Assembly (NCBI GenBank): GCA_002373165.1
Contig: DFJS01000049.1
Coordinates: 47,791 to 111,790 of the forward strand
Source of the DNA: Ruminococcus sp. UBA3665
GTDB taxonomy: Bacteria; Bacillota; Clostridia; Oscillospirales; Ruminococcaceae
Length of the DNA stretch: 64,000 nt
Reading direction: 5' to 3'
The notes below the pieces were generated by a model. That model made no database searches. It saw only the letters and a program-made list of their open reading frames with translations, and was not told the DNA's origin. A program made the translations under genes and the position numbers. This document shows positions 50,315 through 60,049 of the stretch, piece after piece; the first letter of the stretch is position 1; each line of letters starts with the position of its first letter.

Positions 50315-52126
50315 ATGAAAATTTTTAAAAGACTGGCCGCAGGCATTTCTGCGCTTGCACTGTGCGCCGGTATGACAGTTTCTGGATTTGTTCCGGCAAA
50401 TGCTGTCGATGATAACAATGACGACTGGCTTCATGCTGTCGGAAGCCGTCTCTATGACAAGGATGGCAATGAAGTCTGGCTGACAGGTGCCAACTGGTTC
50501 GGCTTCAACTGTTCCGAAAACTGCGCCCACGGCATGTATGCCGCCGACTGTGATGCATTCCTGAAAAGTGTCGCCAATCACGGAATTAATATCATCCGTA
50601 TGCCGATTTCTACAGAACTGTTATGCTCCTGGATGAACGGCGAGCCTAATCCGGTACAGAGCGTTCAGGCAAGCTATGAACCGCCGCAGGATGTCGTCGG
50701 CGAAGACGGCACAGTCACCAAAGCCGGTACTTACGGAAATATCAACAAGGATTTTGTAGAATCTGACGGAAAGACTCTCAAGAATTCTCTTGATATTTTC
50801 GATACTATGATGCAGAAAATGAAGCAATACGGCCTGAAAGTCCTGATTGATGTGCATAGTCCTACGGCGCACAATTCCGGCCATAATTATAATCTCTGGT
50901 ATTATAATCCGGAGTGCGAAGCCGCTGATACTATGGCCGTCACAGGAGACGGTCACGAAATGACCTATCAGGAATGGATTGATTCTATTACATGGCTGGC
51001 CAAACGCTATGCCAATGATGATACTATCTTAGCTTATGACCTCAAGAACGAGCCTCACGGCAAACGCGGCTATTCCGGTACCACATGCCCGGACGGCATT
51101 GCAAGATGGGACGACTCCAAAGTCGAAAATAACTGGGCCTATGCCGCTACTGAATGCGGCAATTCTATTCTGAGTGTCAATCCGAATGCCCTGATTTTGA
51201 TCGAAGGCGTGGAACAGTATCCTAAAACCGAAAAAGGTGCAACTTATGATACTGCCGATATCTGGCAGGCTTCGGCAGAAGTTTCTCCTTGGTACGGCGC
51301 ATGGTGGGGCGGCAATCTCCGCGGCGTAAAGGATTATCCGATTGATTTCGGCGATGCCAGAAAAAATTCTCAGATTGTCTATTCGCCCCATGACTATGGC
51401 CCTTCTGTTTACGAGCAGACTTGGTTCAATAAAGAGTTCGATACACAGTCCCTTCTGGATGATTACTGGTATGATACCTGGGCTTATATCAACGATCAGG
51501 ATATTGCACCCCTGCTGATCGGCGAATGGGGCGGCCATATGGACGGCGGCAAAAATCAGAAATGGATGGAACTGCTCCGGGATTATATGATTGATCATCA
51601 TATTAATCATACATTCTGGTGCCTGAACCCCAATTCCGGCGATACCGGCGGTCTGCTCGGCTATGACTTCACCACATGGGACGAGGATAAATACGGTCTG
51701 TTTGAACCCTCGCTCTGGCAGACCACGGACGGCACTTACATCGGTCTGGACCACGCCCACAAACTCGGCGATAATGGCCTGACTACTGCCGAATTCTATG
51801 CTTCCGGTGCAAAGAGCAATCTGGATGCCGGCGGAAAAACCGATCCTGTTCAGGTGGAATCTACACCCATTGAGGAAACAACCGAACTGCCGACAACTGC
51901 TCCTTCTAAAACAGATGCAGAAGATATCATGTTCGGCGATGTGGATCAGAATGAAAAAGTAAATATTCTGGATGTCATTGCGCTGAACAGAAATCTGCTC
52001 GGCAGAGATCTGCTGACAGATTCCCAGCAGAAAGCAGCCGATGTCGATCACAACGGTCTGCCGGATGCGACAGATTCCCTCATAATCCTGAAATATATTG
52101 TCGGAATTATTACAAGTTTCGACTAA
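50315..52126 (+). CDS. Secreted GH5 cellulase with dockerin
   Basis: The 603 residues start at ATG 50315 behind AGAGGAGG; a TTG 30 nt upstream is rejected. A signal peptide (1-31) is followed by GH5 (about 35-500), with VWLTGANWFGFNC at the start, LIDVHSPTAHNSGHNYN, acid/base in YDLKNEPHGK, YSPHDYGPSVY and nucleophile in LLIGEWGGHMDGG. This fits the GH5_1-like endoglucanase group. A Thr-rich linker leads to a dockerin (DVDQNEKVNILDVIALNRNL; DVDHNGLPDATD). A terminator follows at 52145. Confidence 0.95.
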   Translation: MKIFKRLAAGISALALCAGMTVSGFVPANAVDDNNDDWLHAVGSRLYDKDGNEVWLTGANWFGFNCSENCAHGMYAADCDAFLKSVANHGINIIRMPISTELLCSWMNGEPNPVQSVQASYEPPQDVVGEDGTVTKAGTYGNINKDFVESDGKTLKNSLDIFDTMMQKMKQYGLKVLIDVHSPTAHNSGHNYNLWYYNPECEAADTMAVTGDGHEMTYQEWIDSITWLAKRYANDDTILAYDLKNEPHGKRGYSGTTCPDGIARWDDSKVENNWAYAATECGNSILSVNPNALILIEGVEQYPKTEKGATYDTADIWQASAEVSPWYGAWWGGNLRGVKDYPIDFGDARKNSQIVYSPHDYGPSVYEQTWFNKEFDTQSLLDDYWYDTWAYINDQDIAPLLIGEWGGHMDGGKNQKWMELLRDYMIDHHINHTFWCLNPNSGDTGGLLGYDFTTWDEDKYGLFEPSLWQTTDGTYIGLDHAHKLGDNGLTTAEFYASGAKSNLDAGGKTDPVQVESTPIEETTELPTTAPSKTDAEDIMFGDVDQNEKVNILDVIALNRNLLGRDLLTDSQQKAADVDHNGLPDATDSLIILKYIVGIITSFD

Positions 52127-52144
52127 TCCGGAATGCTTTCAGAA

Positions 52145-52171
52145 GACTGCCGCACAGACGGCAGTCTTTTT
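52145..52171 (+). terminator. Terminator after the GH5 gene
   Basis: GACTGCCG / CGGCAGTC with a 6-nt loop, then TTTTT. Confidence 0.93.
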
Positions 52172-52258
52172 CAGTACTTTATTTTTTTCATGAAATTCTT
52201 AATTTTTAAAAGCACTCTATGTTGAAACTTAATTTTATAAATTATTTGCTCTTTTTTA

Positions 52259-52287
52259 TTGACAAATTTCTGATTCTGATGTAAAAT
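52259..52287 (+). promoter_or_regulatory. Promoter of gltB-gltD
   Basis: TTGACA 52259-52264, a 17-nt spacer and TAAAAT 52282-52287; start near 52294. Confidence 0.85.
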
Positions 52288-52293
52288 AAACGC

Positions 52294-52370
52294 ATAGAAT
52301 AAATACGCAAGCAACGATGCTTGAAACAGTCCTGGAACACAAACAGGCTCTGTCTCGGCATCGTTTTTTG
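52294..52370 (+). promoter_or_regulatory. Attenuator-type leader of gltB (terminator with a competing hexaloop hairpin)
   Basis: A terminator is formed by AACGATGC (52313-52320) and GCATCGTT (52358-52365) plus a T run, with an inner ACAG.CCTG / CAGG.CTGT stem. A hairpin CAAGC-AACGAT-GCTTG (52308-52323) uses the same 5' arm and excludes the terminator. Its six-base loop has A at 1 and G at 4, the pattern of ANTAR antiterminator targets. Only one such hairpin is seen, so the regulator is inferred. Confidence 0.6.
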
Positions 52371-52408
52371 TATTTTATTGGATTATTCAGCAGGAGAGTG
52401 GAAATATT

Positions 52409-55400
52409 ATGACGAATGATTTCAGAATTCAGGAACCCTATCCGAAACAGGGACTTTATCACCCGGCTTTTGAACATGATGCCTGCGGAATTGGTGCAGT
52501 CGTCAACATCAAGGGCATTCCGTCCAGACGTGTGGTGGAGGATGCTCTGCATATCGTCGAAAATCTGGAGCACCGCGCCGGAAAGGATGCCGAAGGCAAA
52601 ACAGGCGACGGCGTTGGAATTCTATTGCAGATCTGTCATGCATTTTTTTCGCAGGAAGCCGAAAAATTAAATATCCGGCTCGGCAGTGCACGTGATTACG
52701 GCGTGGGGATGTTTTTCTTCCCCCAGGATGAACTCAAACGCCGGCAGTCGAAAAAATTATTCGAGATTATCACCCAGAAAGAAGGCATGGAAGTGCTTGG
52801 CTGGCGTGAAGTGCCGACAGTTCCCGGAATTCTGGGAGAAATGGCCTTCAACAGTATGCCGTCCATATGGCAGGCATTCGTAAAGCGTCCCGATGCCTGT
52901 CCCAAAGGCCTTGCATTCGACAGGATGTTATACATCGCCCGGCGCGTGTTCGAGCAGAGCAACGAAAATACTTATGTTGTATCGCTTTCCAGCCGGACAA
53001 TTGTCTATAAAGGCATGTTTCTCGTCATGGAGCTGAGACAGTTCTTTCCGGATTTGCAGAATCCGCTGTATGAATCGGCCATTGCAACCGTGCATTCCCG
53101 GTTCAGTACCAATACAACGCCCAGCTGGCAGAAAGCCCATCCGAACAGATTTATCGTCCATAACGGCGAAATTAATACTATCACAGGCAATGCAGATAAA
53201 ATGCTCGCCCGTGAAGAATCTATTGACTGTGCAATTTTAAAAGATCAGATGCATAAACTGCTCCCGATTATCGATGTCAGCGGTTCGGACTCTGCAAGAC
53301 TGGATAATACGCTTGAATTTCTGGTCATGTCCGGCATTCCGCTGCCGAAAGCCGTCATGCTCCTGATTCCGGAGCCGTGGAAGCATAACCGCGCCATGAA
53401 CCGGGACAAAAAAGATTTTTATCAGTATTATGCCACTATGATGGAACCATGGGACGGCCCGGCCTCGATTCTGTTTTCGGACGGCGATGTCATGGGTGCT
53501 GTCCTCGACCGCAACGGCTTGAGACCTTCCCGGTATTATATCACAGATGATGATTTTCTGATTCTGTCTTCCGAAGTCGGAACGCTCGACCTGCCGCCGG
53601 AACATATTCTGCACAAGGACAGACTCAAACCCGGTAAAATGCTGCTTGTCGATACCACGCAGGGCAGGCTGATTGATGATGACGAACTCAAGAATTTCTA
53701 TGCCTGTCAGCAGCCTTACGGCGAATGGCTGGATACTAATCTTGTCAAGCTCCGTCAGCTGCATATTCCCAATCATCATATTGATTATTATAATCATGAA
53801 AAACTATGTCAGATGCAGAAAGCGTTCGGCTATACTTATGAAGAAATCCGGAATTCTATCCTTCCCATGGCCGAAACAGGCTCGGAACCGATTGCTTCTA
53901 TGGGTGGGGATAATCCGCTGCCTTCGCTTTCTGAACAGAATCCGCCCCTGTTTGATTATTTCCGTCAGCTGTTCGCGCAGGTAACCAATCCGCCTTTTGA
54001 TGCCATCCGGGAAGAAATTGTAACTGATACCAGCATGTATATCGGTTCGGACGGCAATTTGCTGGAGGAAAAAGCATCGAACTGTCATGTGCTCCGGGTG
54101 GATAATCCGATTCTGACAGATACTGATATGCTGAAAATCAAATATATGAACGTGCCGGGCATGAAAGTCGAAATGATTCCCATCACGTATTATAAAAATA
54201 CCTCGCTGAAAAATGCCATAAGGCATTTATTTATCCGTGCGGATAAGGCTTACCGCGACGGTGCCAATTTCCTGATTCTGTCTGACCGTGATGTGGATGA
54301 ATATCATGTTGCAATTCCGTCTCTGCTGGCCGTTGCCGCCTTGCAGCAGCATCTTGTCACAACCAGAAAGAGAACTGCCATGGCCCTGATTCTCGAAACG
54401 GCCGAACCGCGCGAAGTGCATCATTTTGCAACTCTGCTCGGATACGGCGCAAGTGCAGTCAATCCGTATCTGGCACATGAAACGATTCGCGAACTTACCG
54501 AAACAGGTGCACTCGATAAAGATTATTATGCTGCCGAAGCAGATTATGATTCCTGCATTCTGCACGGTATTGTCAAAATTGCTTCCAAAATGGGAATTTC
54601 TACGATCCAGTCCTATCAGGGCTCTAAATTATTTGAAGCTGTCGGTGTCAGTCAGGAAGTGATTGATGAATATTTTACCGGAACTGTCAGCCGGGTAGGC
54701 GGCATCACACTCAAAGAAATTGAACAGCGCATGGATAATCTGCATTCTTCGGCATTCGACCCGCTCGAACTCGGTACGGAAACAGAAGTCAGCAGCATCG
54801 GCACTCACAAGATGAGAAATTCGCATGAAGAGCATCTTTACCGGCCGGAAACAATTCATCTGCTCCAGAAGGCAAGCAGAACGGGCGATTATGAAATTTA
54901 TAAAAAATATGCCGAATCTGTTCACCAGGAAGGCCGGAACATGCAGCTTCGGGATATGCTGGATTTTGTTTATCCCGAAAACGGCGGCATCGCTCTGGAA
55001 GAAGTCGAACCTGTGGAAAGCATTCTGAAACGGTTTAAAACAGGCGCGATGTCTTACGGCTCGATTTCGCAGGAAGCACACGAGACGCTCGCTATTGCCA
55101 TGAACCGCATCGGCGGCAAGTCCAACAGCGGCGAAGGCGGCGAAAGTCCGGAAAGAATCGCCACTGCCGGAACAGATCATGATTGCAGTTCTGCCATCAA
55201 GCAGGTAGCTTCGGGAAGATTCGGCGTAACGTCGGAATATCTGGTCAGCGCAAAGGAATTGCAGATCAAGTGTGCGCAGGGTGCAAAGCCCGGCGAGGGC
55301 GGTCATCTTCCGGCCGGAAAGGTCTATCCCTGGATTGCGAAAACAAGGCATTCCACGCCCGGAGTCGGCCTGATTTCGCCGCCGCCGCATCATGATATTT

Positions 55401-56944
55401 ATTCTATCGAAGATCTGGCACAGCTGATTTATGACCTGAAAATGTCCAATGTCAACGCAAGAATTTCTGTCAAATTAGTATCAGAGGCCGGAGTCGGCAC
55501 GGTTGCGGCAGGTGTTGCCAAGGCCGGCGCAGGAGTCGTCCTGATTTCCGGATATGACGGCGGTACAGGTGCCGCTCCGGCAACTTCAATTCATCATGCC
55601 GGACTGCCCTGGGAACTCGGCGTTGCTGAAACGCATCAGACGTTATTGTTAAACAATCTCCGTTCCAGAGTTGTTGTCGAAACAGACGGAAAACTCATGA
55701 CCGGGCGTGATGTGCTTGTTGCCGCTCTGCTCGGCGCGGAAGAATACGGCTTTGCTACTGCGCCCCTCGTGACAATGGGCTGTATGATGATGCGTGTCTG
55801 CAATCTGGATACCTGCCCTGTCGGAATCGCTACTCAGAATCCCGAACTCCGGAAACGCTTTACAGGCAAGCCGGAATATGTTGTCAATTTCCTGACATTC
55901 GTTGCACAGGAACTCCGCGAATATATGGCAAAATTAGGCATCCGGACGGTTGATGAACTCATCGGCAGAACTGATCTGTTATGCATCAAGGAAGAGCCTG
56001 AACACAGCAGGGCGCACCTGATGGATCTGACAGCTCTTATGCATAAAAAAGAAAATTCCCATTTCAAGCCGGAAGATGCTTATGATTTCCATCTGGAAAA
56101 TACGCTGGATGAAAAAATCCTTCTGAAAAAGCTTCCGCTGACAGGCCATAAAAAACAGATTACTGTACATGTCACAAATACGGACAGAACGTTCGGCACT
56201 ATGTTCGGCTCTGCAATTACCAGAAAATTCGGAACTTCTCTGGAAGAAGATACTTACAGAATCAAGTGCATCGGCAGCGGCGGCCAGAGCTTCGGCGCAT
56301 TTATCCCGAAAGGCCTGACACTCGAGCTGTGCGGCGACAGCAATGACTATTTCGGAAAAGGACTTTCCGGCGGACAGCTGATTGTCTATCCTCCGGAAAA
56401 TGCGGCTTTCAGGGCAGAAGAAAATATCATCATCGGCAACGTGGCACTGTACGGCGCAACAAGCGGAAAAGTCTTCATCAACGGCATTGCCGGAGAACGC
56501 TTCGCTGTCCGGAATTCCGGCGCACTGGCAGTTGTCGAGGGTGTGGGCGACCACGGCTGTGAATATATGACCGGCGGCAGAGTTGTCGTCCTCGGCAGAA
56601 CAGGAAAGAATTTCGCCGCAGGTATGAGCGGCGGCATCGCCTATGTTCTGGATGAGGAACGCGATCTGTATACCAGACTCAACAGGGAACTCGTTTCGCT
56701 GGAAGAAGTAACGGAAAAATATGACGTTCTGGAACTCAAGAATCTGATTGAAGAACATGCACAGGCAACAGGTTCGGAAAAAGCTAGGAGAATTCTGGAG
56801 AATTTCGCCGATTATCTGCCGAAGTTCAAGAGAATCATGCCGCATGACTATGCAAGAATGCGCCAGGCAATTCTTTCTATGGAAGAAAAAGGCATGAAGA
56901 CCGAAGAAGCCGAAATCGAAGCGTTCTATCTGACAGTCAGATAA
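52409..56944 (+). CDS. gltB: Glutamate synthase large subunit
   Basis: The enzyme transfers the glutamine amide to 2-oxoglutarate (GOGAT). The 1511 residues are full length: glutaminase domain with the nucleophile cysteine in HDACGIGAVVNIKG after a short propeptide, a central domain, the FMN and 3Fe-4S synthase domain (KPGEGGHLPAGKVYPWIA; CMMMRVCNLDTCPVGIATQN) and the C-terminal GXGXG beta-helix (FGAFIPKGLTLELCGDSNDY). CAGGAGAG precedes ATG 52409. gltD follows after 24 nt. The leader terminator at 52313-52369 probably controls the operon. Confidence 0.97.
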   Translation: MTNDFRIQEPYPKQGLYHPAFEHDACGIGAVVNIKGIPSRRVVEDALHIVENLEHRAGKDAEGKTGDGVGILLQICHAFFSQEAEKLNIRLGSARDYGVGMFFFPQDELKRRQSKKLFEIITQKEGMEVLGWREVPTVPGILGEMAFNSMPSIWQAFVKRPDACPKGLAFDRMLYIARRVFEQSNENTYVVSLSSRTIVYKGMFLVMELRQFFPDLQNPLYESAIATVHSRFSTNTTPSWQKAHPNRFIVHNGEINTITGNADKMLAREESIDCAILKDQMHKLLPIIDVSGSDSARLDNTLEFLVMSGIPLPKAVMLLIPEPWKHNRAMNRDKKDFYQYYATMMEPWDGPASILFSDGDVMGAVLDRNGLRPSRYYITDDDFLILSSEVGTLDLPPEHILHKDRLKPGKMLLVDTTQGRLIDDDELKNFYACQQPYGEWLDTNLVKLRQLHIPNHHIDYYNHEKLCQMQKAFGYTYEEIRNSILPMAETGSEPIASMGGDNPLPSLSEQNPPLFDYFRQLFAQVTNPPFDAIREEIVTDTSMYIGSDGNLLEEKASNCHVLRVDNPILTDTDMLKIKYMNVPGMKVEMIPITYYKNTSLKNAIRHLFIRADKAYRDGANFLILSDRDVDEYHVAIPSLLAVAALQQHLVTTRKRTAMALILETAEPREVHHFATLLGYGASAVNPYLAHETIRELTETGALDKDYYAAEADYDSCILHGIVKIASKMGISTIQSYQGSKLFEAVGVSQEVIDEYFTGTVSRVGGITLKEIEQRMDNLHSSAFDPLELGTETEVSSIGTHKMRNSHEEHLYRPETIHLLQKASRTGDYEIYKKYAESVHQEGRNMQLRDMLDFVYPENGGIALEEVEPVESILKRFKTGAMSYGSISQEAHETLAIAMNRIGGKSNSGEGGESPERIATAGTDHDCSSAIKQVASGRFGVTSEYLVSAKELQIKCAQGAKPGEGGHLPAGKVYPWIAKTRHSTPGVGLISPPPHHDIYSIEDLAQLIYDLKMSNVNARISVKLVSEAGVGTVAAGVAKAGAGVVLISGYDGGTGAAPATSIHHAGLPWELGVAETHQTLLLNNLRSRVVVETDGKLMTGRDVLVAALLGAEEYGFATAPLVTMGCMMMRVCNLDTCPVGIATQNPELRKRFTGKPEYVVNFLTFVAQELREYMAKLGIRTVDELIGRTDLLCIKEEPEHSRAHLMDLTALMHKKENSHFKPEDAYDFHLENTLDEKILLKKLPLTGHKKQITVHVTNTDRTFGTMFGSAITRKFGTSLEEDTYRIKCIGSGGQSFGAFIPKGLTLELCGDSNDYFGKGLSGGQLIVYPPENAAFRAEENIIIGNVALYGATSGKVFINGIAGERFAVRNSGALAVVEGVGDHGCEYMTGGRVVVLGRTGKNFAAGMSGGIAYVLDEERDLYTRLNRELVSLEEVTEKYDVLELKNLIEEHAQATGSEKARRILENFADYLPKFKRIMPHDYARMRQAILSMEEKGMKTEEAEIEAFYLTVR

Positions 56945-56968
56945 ATTAAGAGAAGGAGTGTTTCAGCA

Positions 56969-58429
56969 ATGGGAAAACCTACTGGATTTTTAGAATATAC
57001 ACGCTGTCAGAATACGGATGTTCCGGTTCTGGACAGAATCAAGAATTATGAAGAACTGCATACGCCCCTGCCGGATTCCGTCCGGCAGGAACAGGCCGCC
57101 AGATGTATGGACTGCGGCGTTCCGTTCTGTCAGTCGGATTACGGATGTCCTTTGCATAATTTAATCCCGGAATGGAATGATCTGCTGTATCACGGCGAAT
57201 TTGATACGGCCGTCAGAAGACTGCTGATGACAAATAATTTTCCGGAATTTACTTCCAGAGTGTGCCCGGCATTGTGCGAATCGGCATGTATCTGCAATCT
57301 GCATGATACGCCTGTCACTAACAGAGATAACGAGAATTTTTTGATTGAACATGCCTTCGCTTCCGGACTGATGCAGGCCAAAGCTCCGGCTGTCCGGAGC
57401 GGCAAGAAAGTCGCCGTCATCGGGTCAGGCCCTGCCGGACTTGCAGCTGCCGATCAGCTGAACAAACGCGGCCATCTGGTGACAGTCTTCGAGCGTTCCG
57501 ACAGAATCGGCGGTCTGCTGATGTACGGCATTCCTAATATGAAACTGGATAAATCTGTCATCGACAGAAGAGTTCGGCTGATGCAGGAAGAAGGCGTGAT
57601 GTTCCAGACCGGAACCGAAATCGGCAAAAATAAGCCGGCAGAGGAAATTCTGAAATATTATGATGCCGTTGTGCTGGCCTGCGGTGCCTCCAGACCCAGA
57701 GATCTGCAAGTGCCCGGCCGCGAGGCAAACGGAATTCACTTTGCTGTGGAATTCCTCACAGAAGCAACAAAAACGCTCCTGAACGGAAGCAATCCGGAAG
57801 ATTCGCCGATTTCAGCAAAAAATAAGAGAGTCATTATCGTGGGCGGCGGCGATACAGGCAACGACTGTGTCGCAACTGCTGTCCGACAGGGCGCAGTTTC
57901 GGTCACACAGCTGGAAATGATGCCTAAACTGCCCGATTCCCGTGCAGATTCCAATCCGTGGCCGGAATATCCCCGTATCTGCAAGACTGATTACGGTCAG
58001 CAGGAGGCAATCGCCGTATTCGGAGAAGACCCCAGAATCTACGAAACAACAATCAGGAGCTTTCAGGCAGACGAAAATCAGAATCTTCAATCTGTCGAAC
58101 TCGTCAAAGTGCATTTTGAAATCAATCCCGAAACAGGAAAACGCGAACTGCACGAGGGTGAAACTTCCGTCATGGATGCCGATCTGGTTCTGATTGCTGC
58201 CGGATTTCTGGGCTCTGAAAAAGAAATTGCCGATGCCTTCGGAGTCGGCCTGAATGCCCGCAGTCAGACCGAAACGCTCGCCGGTACACATCAGACCGCC
58301 GTGCCGGGCGTGTTCACTGCCGGCGATATGCACAAGGGACAGTCGCTGGTTGTCCGTGCCATTGCCGACGGCCGTGCCGCCGCAAAAGAAACAGATGCCT
58401 ATCTGATGGGCTATACCAATCTGCCCTGA
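56969..58429 (+). CDS. gltD: Glutamate synthase small subunit
   Basis: This subunit passes electrons from NAD(P)H to the large subunit. The 486 residues have an N-terminal cysteine-rich part for two 4Fe-4S clusters (CMDCGVPFCQSDYGCPLHN; CPALCESACIC), the FAD motif AVIGSGPAGLAAADQLNKRG and the NAD(P)H motif VIIVGGGDTGNDCVATAVRQ. AGAAGGAG precedes ATG 56969. It is the second gene of the gltBD operon, with a terminator at 58448. Confidence 0.96.
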   Translation: MGKPTGFLEYTRCQNTDVPVLDRIKNYEELHTPLPDSVRQEQAARCMDCGVPFCQSDYGCPLHNLIPEWNDLLYHGEFDTAVRRLLMTNNFPEFTSRVCPALCESACICNLHDTPVTNRDNENFLIEHAFASGLMQAKAPAVRSGKKVAVIGSGPAGLAAADQLNKRGHLVTVFERSDRIGGLLMYGIPNMKLDKSVIDRRVRLMQEEGVMFQTGTEIGKNKPAEEILKYYDAVVLACGASRPRDLQVPGREANGIHFAVEFLTEATKTLLNGSNPEDSPISAKNKRVIIVGGGDTGNDCVATAVRQGAVSVTQLEMMPKLPDSRADSNPWPEYPRICKTDYGQQEAIAVFGEDPRIYETTIRSFQADENQNLQSVELVKVHFEINPETGKRELHEGETSVMDADLVLIAAGFLGSEKEIADAFGVGLNARSQTETLAGTHQTAVPGVFTAGDMHKGQSLVVRAIADGRAAAKETDAYLMGYTNLP

Positions 58430-58447
58430 ATTTTCAGTAAAAAATCA

Positions 58448-58483
58448 AAATCTGCCTGCGAACGCCGCAGACAGATTTTTTTG
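58448..58483 (+). terminator. Terminator after gltD
   Basis: AAATCTG.CTGCG / CGCAG.CAGATTT, then TTTTTTT. Confidence 0.9.
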
Positions 58484-58555
58484 ATAAAAATTATGCAGAA
58501 TATCCAAATAAAGCATTGACTTTTTCTGAAAAATATGTTATACTAGATAAAGACA

Positions 58556-58573
58556 GCTCCCGTTTTCGGGAGC
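58556..58573 (-). terminator. Terminator-like hairpin after tRNA-Arg
   Basis: On the minus strand, GCTCCCG-AAAA-CGGGAGC then TGTCTTTAT, 8 nt behind the tRNA. Confidence 0.7.
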
Positions 58574-58580
58574 CGTCCAG

Positions 58581-58654
58581 TGTTCCTGAGGTGATTCGAA
58601 CACCCGACCTGCCGCTTAGGAGGCGGCCGCTCTATCCGGCTGAGCTACAGAAAC
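58581..58654 (-). tRNA. tRNA-Arg (CCT anticodon)
   Basis: Cloverleaf on the minus strand. The acceptor arms are GTTTCTG and CAGGAAC. The D arm is GCTCAGCCGGATAGAGC. The anticodon arm is GCCGC-CTCCTAA-GCGGC with anticodon CCT (codon AGG). The T arm contains GGGTG-TTCGAAT-CACCT. CCA is not encoded. Confidence 0.95.
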
Positions 58655-58670
58655 ATATGCTGTACTTTTT

Positions 58671-58699
58671 ATTATAGCATATCTTTTTGAAAAAAGCAA
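58671..58699 (-). promoter_or_regulatory. Promoter of tRNA-Arg
   Basis: On the minus strand, TTGCTT (58699-58694), a 17-nt spacer and TATAAT (58676-58671). Confidence 0.75.
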
Positions 58700-58862
58700 G
58701 CAAATTTTTCTGATTTGTATCACTTTTGTGCAATATGCCGGAAAATGTATCCGGAATGCGCCGTTTCAGAGCAGAAAATCATTCCCGTTCTGTGCACTTT
58801 GTCTGAAAACTATTAAGTTACCGTTTTGTAATAAATAGAAAAATCAGACATTTTTACTGTCG

Positions 58863-58898
58863 TTATGCACAAAAATTGGCGGTTTAATTTGTGCATAA
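58863..58898. promoter_or_regulatory. Inverted repeat upstream of the lacI-type gene (possible operator)
   Basis: TTATGCACAAA and TTTGTGCATAA are perfect 11-bp arms separated by 14 bp. They end 33 bp before the -35 box. The remaining 58700-58860 stretch shows no gene or other clear element. Confidence 0.55.
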
Positions 58899-58931
58899 TA
58901 TTCAAGAAAAGTGAAAGAATGGTTTTTTGTA

Positions 58932-58960
58932 TTGACATTCTGCATGATTTGGTGTATATT
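58932..58960 (+). promoter_or_regulatory. Promoter of the LacI-family gene
   Basis: TTGACA 58932-58937, a 17-nt spacer and TATATT 58955-58960. Confidence 0.82.
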
Positions 58961-59006
58961 TATCTTAGTGAAGCAATTACCAGAGATTTAAAATGAAGGT
59001 GTAACA

Positions 59007-60020
59007 GTGGTTTCAATTAAAGATATTGCTGAGGCCTGCGGCGTTTCAACTGCTACCGTCAGCAAGGCACTGAATGACCGGGATGATGTCAATCCCGCCA
59101 CAAAAGAACGCGTGCAGGAAACTGCCAAGCTGCTCGGCTATCTGCCGAATGCGATGGCAAGAGCCCTGAAAACTAAAAAATCTTACAATATCGGCGTTCT
59201 GATGGTGGATAAGGCACAAAGCGGTCTGAAACATCATTATTTTGCCTCAATTCTTGACAGCTTTAAAGTCGTCATGGAACGTAGCGGATATGATCTGACA
59301 TTTATCAGCAGTCAGATCGGCAGTCAGACCTGTTCGTATTACGAACATTGTCAGTACCGCAACGTGGACGGTGTGCTTGCCGCCTGTGTGGACTTCCGCA
59401 CGCCGGAAATGCAGGTTCTCCTGAACAGCGAACTGCCGGTCGTCTCGATTGATTATGTTTCCGAAAACGGCTGTGCCGTCGCTTCGGACAATGCCGACGG
59501 AATCCGCCGCGCCGTGGAATATGCACTGCAAAGAGGTCATAAAGAAATTGCTTACATTTACGGCGATGATTCGCAGGTAACGGAAGTGCGCTGTGAAACT
59601 TTCCGGGATATCCTGCATGAACATCACTGTGAAAGCAGAAATCAGCTGATCCGTCAGGGAAAATATCTGGCACCTGAAATTGCCTACAGGCTGACTCAGG
59701 AGCTCCTGACAGAATGCGCACACAGACCCAGCTGTATTTTATATCCGGATGATATCTGTGCAATTGCCGGTATGGCGGCAATTTCAGACTGTCATCTTGA
59801 AGCCGGAAAAGATGTCTCTGTCATCGGCTACGACGGCAACCCTACTCTGCGGCTGCTGCGGCCTAATCTGACAACCATCCAGCAGGATACGGATACCATG
59901 GGCGTGAAAGCCGCTGAACTGATGCTGAAACTGCTCCGCAAAGAGCAGCTTGCCCGCGCAGAAAAAGTCGTCTACTGCAAAGGACAGCTTCTGGAGGGCG
60001 AAACGGTCGCACAGCTCTGA
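59007..60020 (+). CDS. LacI-family transcriptional regulator
   Basis: The 337 residues start at GTG 59007 behind AAGGTG. An N-terminal LacI HTH (SIKDIAEACGVSTATVSKAL) and hinge helix (NAMARALKTKKS) are followed by a periplasmic-binding-like sugar domain (YNIGVLMVDKAQ; ISDCHLEAGKDVSVIGYDGN). It sits directly before a sugar ABC transporter in the same direction, so it most likely controls that operon in response to an oligosaccharide. The ligand cannot be read from sequence. Palindromes lie at 58863-58898 and 60050-60077. Confidence 0.94.
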   Translation: MVSIKDIAEACGVSTATVSKALNDRDDVNPATKERVQETAKLLGYLPNAMARALKTKKSYNIGVLMVDKAQSGLKHHYFASILDSFKVVMERSGYDLTFISSQIGSQTCSYYEHCQYRNVDGVLAACVDFRTPEMQVLLNSELPVVSIDYVSENGCAVASDNADGIRRAVEYALQRGHKEIAYIYGDDSQVTEVRCETFRDILHEHHCESRNQLIRQGKYLAPEIAYRLTQELLTECAHRPSCILYPDDICAIAGMAAISDCHLEAGKDVSVIGYDGNPTLRLLRPNLTTIQQDTDTMGVKAAELMLKLLRKEQLARAEKVVYCKGQLLEGETVAQL

Positions 60021-60049
60021 AACAGAGCCGGAACAAATCATCTCAAGTA

